Source: Gammaproteobacteria bacterium
GTDB lineage: Bacteria; Pseudomonadota; Gammaproteobacteria; UBA9214
NCBI GenBank assembly: GCA_030635865.1
Contig: DAOVYA010000039.1
Span: 1 to 9,570, forward strand
Length of the DNA: 9,570 bases
Direction: 5' to 3'
Of the stretch, positions 6,427 to 9,570 are shown one piece after another. Every line of letters begins with the position of its first letter. Position 1 is the stretch's first letter. The notes beneath the pieces are model-generated. The model searched no databases and was not told the DNA's origin. It saw only the letters and a program-made list of their open reading frames with translations. Both the position numbers and the translations under genes were made by a program.

Positions 6427-7776
6427 GTGCCAAAATACAGAGAAGCCCCTGAAGCCCGGGCAGGAATGCCGGGTGGCATCCCTTACATTATCGCTAATGA
6501 GGCGTCCGAGCGCTTCAGTTTTTACGGAATGCGGGCCATCCTGGTCGTATTCATGACCCAGTACCTGGTGAATGACAGCGGTGTGCTGGATACCATGGGA
6601 GAGGACGAGGCCAAGGGCTGGTTTCACCTGTTTGTATCAGCCGTCTATCTCACCCCCCTGCTCGGCGCCCTTGTTTCCGATGGCCTGCTGGGTAAATTTC
6701 GTACCATCATCTTTTTGTCACTGGTGTACTGAGCCGGGCACTTTGCGCTCGCAATCGATGATACGCATTGGGGGCTTGCCGTGGGTCTCGGTCTGATTGC
6801 CCTCGGGGCAGGGGGCATCAAGCCGTGTGTTTCAGCACATCTTGGCGATCAGTTCGGACGCAGTAACCAGGGCCTGTTGTCACGCGCCTTTTCCTGGTTT
6901 TACTTTTCCGTCAACCTGGGGGCATTTGTATCCACACTGGCAACCCCCTGGCTGTTGCAGCACTACGGTTCTTCCGTGGCATTTGGCGTGCCCGGCGTGT
7001 TGATGCTGATCGCGACCCTTGTCTTCTGGGCCGGGCGCCACAAGTTTGTGCATATCCCGGCAGGTGGACGGCGCTTTATAAAGGAAGCCTTCAGCAAGGC
7101 CGGTCTGGGTGTGCTGGCGCGCCTTGGCGTGGTGTACCTGTTTGTTGCAGTGTTCTGGGCCCTGTTTGACCAGACAGCTTCATCCTGGGTGTTGCAGGCG
7201 CAGCAGATGGACCGTAACCTGTTTGGTATTGAGTTGTTGCCTGCGCAAATACAGGCAGCGAACCCGTTGCTGGTGCTGTTGTTGATACCGCTGTTTTCCT
7301 ACCATATCTACCCGGCTATTGATCGCTGCTTTGTCCTGACACCATTACGCAAGATGTCGATTGGGCTGTTTTTGACAGTGTTGGCCTTTACGATCCCGAC
7401 AGGTATACAACTATCGATCGAAGCAGGCGGGGTGCCGTCCATTGCATGGCAGCTACTGGCCTACGTGATTATTACCTCGGCCGAGGTCATGGTTTCAATC
7501 ACCTGCCTTGAGTTCTCCTATACGCAGGCACCGAAAACCATGAAGTCCTTCGTGATGGCTTTTTTTATGCTGTCGATCTCACTTGGCAACCTGTTCACCA
7601 GCGCAGTGAACTTCTTTATCCAGAACCCGGATGGCAGCAGCAAGCTGGCCGGAGCCGATTATTTTATTTTCTTCACCCTCCTGATGCTGGGTACGTCCAT
7701 GCTGTTCGTGCTGGTTGCCCGGTACTACCAGGGCGAGACCTATATGCACGAAGAGCAACCGGATTTTCCCGGCTAA
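6427..7776 (+). pseudogene. POT-family proton-coupled peptide transporter, interrupted by one in-frame TGA
   Basis: A member of the POT/PTR2 branch of the major facilitator superfamily, which imports di- and tripeptides with protons. Typical features are the proton-coupling ExxERF motif in helix 1 (NEASERFSFYGMRAIL, residues 24-39), the GAGGIKPCVSAHLGDQFG block, and the PTR2-type FSWFYFSVNLGAFVST. The frame is open for 450 codons, with one exception at codon 102: TGA at 6730-6732, directly after LSLVY. Sequence continues in the same frame as AGHFALAIDDTHWGLAVGLG, the expected continuation of the family, so nothing is lost or shifted. Relatives usually carry Cys or Thr at this spot, and a one-base change from TGC or TGT explains the stop. 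The likely start is GTG at 6427 (PKYREAP follows) with GAGG 9 nt upstream. Restart at the GTG at 6781 would lack the first helices and should not work. The TAA overlaps the next ATG (TAATG). Confidence 0.85.
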
Positions 7777-8873
7777 TGCGCATCCTGTTGTTGTCGGCCT
7801 ATGACGCACACAGCCATCGCCGTTGGCGACAGGGGCTGGTGGATGCCTTTCCCGACTGGCAATGGACGGTGCTTGCGCTGCCACCTCGAAACTTTTTGTG
7901 GCGCGTGCGTGGCAACAGCCTGAGCTGGGCGTTCGCGGAACGGGAAGCACTGGAGCAGCCGTACGACCTGTTGCTCGCCACGTCCATGACAGACCTGTCC
8001 ACATTGAAGGGCATGGTGCCATCGCTGGCGCATGTACCGGGCATTGTTTACTGTCACGAGAACCAGTTTGCATATCCAGACCGGCGTGAGCAGCAACCGA
8101 ATGAACCAGTGTTTGTCAGTTTGTATGCCGTGCTTGCAGCTGACCGGGTGATGTTCAATTCCAGCTATAACCGCCAGACTTTCCTGGAGGGTTCTCAGGC
8201 CTTTCTGCAAAAGATGCCTGATGCTGTTCCGCCCGGTGTGATTGAACACATTGCAGACAGGAGTTGCGTCATCCCGGTACCGCTGGAAGAACACTGGTTT
8301 GCAGGCAGCACCCGCCCGCTTGCCGGGGAGGGACCATTCACCATCGTCTGGAACCATCGCTGGGAGTACGACAAGGCGCCGGAGCGCATGTTTGCCGCGT
8401 TACTGAAACTGCATGAAGACGGGGTGGATTTCAGGGTGCATGTGGTCGGCCAGCAGTTTCGTGAACAGCCACCGGTGTTTGCTGAAATGCGACCGTTGCT
8501 TGTGACGCATATCGGCGAGTGGGGGATGGTTGAGTCCGACACGGCATACCGGCGGCTATTGCAGGAATCGCACGTGGTGCTGACCACGGCCTTGCACGAG
8601 TTCCAGGGCCTGGCGGTACTGGAGGCGGTCGCCTCGGGCTGTATCCCGCTGGTGCCGGACCGGCTGGCTTACCCGGAATTCATCCCGGAAGAATTTCGTT
8701 ATCCGTCATACCCGGATGACGCCGGGCGTGAGAGTGAAGCGATTGCCACACGTTTGCAGTCACTGGCGAAAGACTTTCAAAATGGTGCGCTTCCCCGACC
8801 GCCGGATCTGTCGCAGTTGTCGTGGTCGCAGCTACGACCTGTCTACGAAAAAGAAATCAAGGTTTTGCTATAG
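7776..8873 (+). CDS. Bacterial homologue of tRNA-queuosine mannosyltransferase (QTMAN/GTDC1, DUF3524)
   Basis: A 365-aa GT-B glycosyltransferase with the DUF3524 N-terminal domain that defines the GTDC1 family. Human GTDC1 (QTMAN) attaches mannose to queuosine at position 34 of tRNA-Asp. The N-domain shows LLLSAYDAHSHRRWRQGL (4-21), WTVLALPPRNFLWRVRG (30-46), CHENQFAYP (93-101) and FNSSYNR (127-133). The C-domain shows VWNHRWEYDK (191-200) and the donor-site block HEFQGLAVLEAVASGC (274-289), which contains the EX7E pair Glu275/Glu283. This block is followed by LVPDRLAYPEFIPEEF, matching the animal proteins. No signal or membrane segment is seen, so it is cytoplasmic. The start overlaps the transporter stop (TAATG) without its own clear ribosome-binding site, so translation is probably coupled. 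No queuosine biosynthesis gene is in the window. Family membership is secure; activity on tRNA in this bacterium is inferred. Confidence 0.85.
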   Translation: MRILLLSAYDAHSHRRWRQGLVDAFPDWQWTVLALPPRNFLWRVRGNSLSWAFAEREALEQPYDLLLATSMTDLSTLKGMVPSLAHVPGIVYCHENQFAYPDRREQQPNEPVFVSLYAVLAADRVMFNSSYNRQTFLEGSQAFLQKMPDAVPPGVIEHIADRSCVIPVPLEEHWFAGSTRPLAGEGPFTIVWNHRWEYDKAPERMFAALLKLHEDGVDFRVHVVGQQFREQPPVFAEMRPLLVTHIGEWGMVESDTAYRRLLQESHVVLTTALHEFQGLAVLEAVASGCIPLVPDRLAYPEFIPEEFRYPSYPDDAGRESEAIATRLQSLAKDFQNGALPRPPDLSQLSWSQLRPVYEKEIKVLL

Positions 8874-8875
8874 TC

Positions 8876-8970
8876 AACTCGTCATTGCGAGGAACGCAGT
8901 CACGCGGCAATCTCATCACGTCCGCTGCCAGCTTCATGAGATTGCCGCGCTACGCTCGCAATGACGAGTT
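8876..8970. repeat. Palindromic dispersed-type repeat (CGTCATTGCGAG...CTCGCAATGACG)
   Basis: A 95-bp inverted repeat starting 2 bp after the glycosyltransferase stop. The outer arms AACTCGTCATTGCGAG (8876-8891) and CTCGCAATGACGAGTT (8955-8970) pair perfectly over 16 bp. Inner arms CGCGGCAATCTCAT (8903-8916) and ATGAGATTGCCGCG (8936-8949) pair perfectly over 14 bp, around a 19-nt loop (8917-8935). The two stems are separated by an asymmetric internal loop of 11 and 5 nt. The sequence resembles a very common type of intergenic repeat with GTCATTGCGAG ends and a GCAATCTC core, seen in many bacteria. As RNA it would form a long hairpin at the mRNA 3' end. It is unrelated to the repeat at 4263-4401. 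Confidence 0.8.
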
Positions 8971-9050
8971 AATCAGAACCTCCATAGTTATCAAGAAACA
9001 GCAGAGACTGACTTTTTTGTCCGCTGAATGTTTATCAGACAAGCCACTAC

Positions 9051-9570
9051 ATGACACTGCCCTTTAAAAGAAAAGAACAACTGCACGGCGGGCGTCGGCA
9101 GGGCAAACCCGTCCCGCTGTCCCTGCGCCTGATGCGTTTCATGTTCTCAAATGTGGGTGCGTTGTTCCCGGAGATGATGGGGCGCTGGGCCTTCCGCCTG
9201 TGGTTTCGTACCCGACGCTTTCCCGAAGCGGCAGCTGGCAAACGTGAGGCGGGCCGGGCAGAACGTGAAACAATAGTGGTTGATGATATCCCGATTGCCA
9301 TCTACAAGTGGGGTGAGGGGCCCGTTGTAGTGTTCGTGCACGGCTGGTCCGGTCGCGGCAGCCAGGCGGCCGCTTTTATCGAGCGATTGAATCGTGCCGG
9401 CTACCAGGTCCTTGCTGTCGATGCACCCGGGCATGGTGAATCTCCCGGTGACAGGACGAATATCCTTGAGTGTGCGGTTGTCCTGCAGGCCGTGAATAAA
9501 GCCTGTGGTCCCGTACATGCGGCCATCACTCATTCTTTCGGCGGCATGGTGCTGGCATACGCAATGAAGC
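9051..9570 (+). CDS. Alpha/beta hydrolase (3' end outside window)
   Basis: The first 173 residues of an alpha/beta-hydrolase-fold protein. After a basic N-terminus and a segment rich in hydrophobic and aromatic residues (SLRLMRFMFSNVGALFPEMM, about 24-43) comes the fold core: the oxyanion-hole motif VHGWSGRGSQ (96-105), AVDAPGHGES (122-131) and the nucleophile elbow ITHSFGG with Ser162 (159-165). The elbow has Thr in place of the usual first Gly of GxSxG. The acid and His of the triad would lie beyond the window. The ATG at 9051 is the first start after an in-frame stop at 9009-9011. No clear Shine-Dalgarno sequence is seen, so expression may be weak or leaderless. The substrate is unknown; an esterase- or lipase-like cytoplasmic enzyme is the default reading. 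Confidence 0.85.
   Translation, partial: MTLPFKRKEQLHGGRRQGKPVPLSLRLMRFMFSNVGALFPEMMGRWAFRLWFRTRRFPEAAAGKREAGRAERETIVVDDIPIAIYKWGEGPVVVFVHGWSGRGSQAAAFIERLNRAGYQVLAVDAPGHGESPGDRTNILECAVVLQAVNKACGPVHAAITHSFGGMVLAYAMK

Noticed and set aside
6730..6800. Selenocysteine insertion at the transporter TGA
   Set aside because: I could not fold a convincing bacterial SECIS hairpin in the 50 nt after the TGA, and a peptide transporter has no redox residue at this site. A nonsense mutation or sequence error is simpler, although a check for sel genes is worth doing.
7579..8357. Long - strand open frames opposite the transporter and glycosyltransferase
   Set aside because: They are shadows of the clearly recognised + strand genes and show no family motifs.

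Overview
The window looks like chromosomal DNA from a gammaproteobacterium. The main evidence is the ybeD-lipB-lipA order, which is typical of Gammaproteobacteria, together with the family resemblance of most of the proteins. A placement near the purple-sulfur or sulfur-oxidising lineages (Chromatiales-like) is only an impression. Gene density is high and composition looks even. I see no insertion sequence, prophage, CRISPR array, tRNA or rRNA.

Layout, left to right. (1) On the + strand is the 3' part of an aspartoacylase / succinylglutamate desuccinylase-type (M14-like) zinc hydrolase, followed 14 bp later by a GT-B-fold glycosyltransferase-like protein. (2) Directly after the glycosyltransferase stop is a headless remnant of an EAL (cyclic-di-GMP phosphodiesterase) domain. 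(3) On the - strand is the lipoate operon ybeD-lipB-lipA, with 4-bp overlaps at both junctions and a plausible extended -10 promoter. (4) A palindromic dispersed-type repeat (4263-4401) lies between that promoter and a - strand gene for a secreted DUF4124 protein. (5) A 338-bp intergenic region precedes a small basic/acidic protein on the + strand, with a possible six-codon leader ORF. (6) An unrecognised 123-aa protein converges on a small conserved 93-aa protein. (7) On the + strand is a POT-family peptide/proton symporter gene broken by one in-frame TGA, coupled (TAATG) to a homologue of the tRNA-queuosine mannosyltransferase QTMAN/GTDC1. (8) A second, different palindromic repeat (8876-8970) starts 2 bp after that gene's stop. 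(9) The window ends inside an alpha/beta hydrolase.

Functionally, the best understood unit is ybeD-lipB-lipA. LipB transfers octanoate from acyl carrier protein to the lipoyl domains, and LipA inserts two sulfurs to make lipoate in place. The most interesting points are the bacterial QTMAN-like gene, which suggests a glycosylated queuosine or another unknown glycosylation, and the otherwise intact transporter with a single TGA just upstream of it. I found no convincing new multi-gene defence or mobile system.
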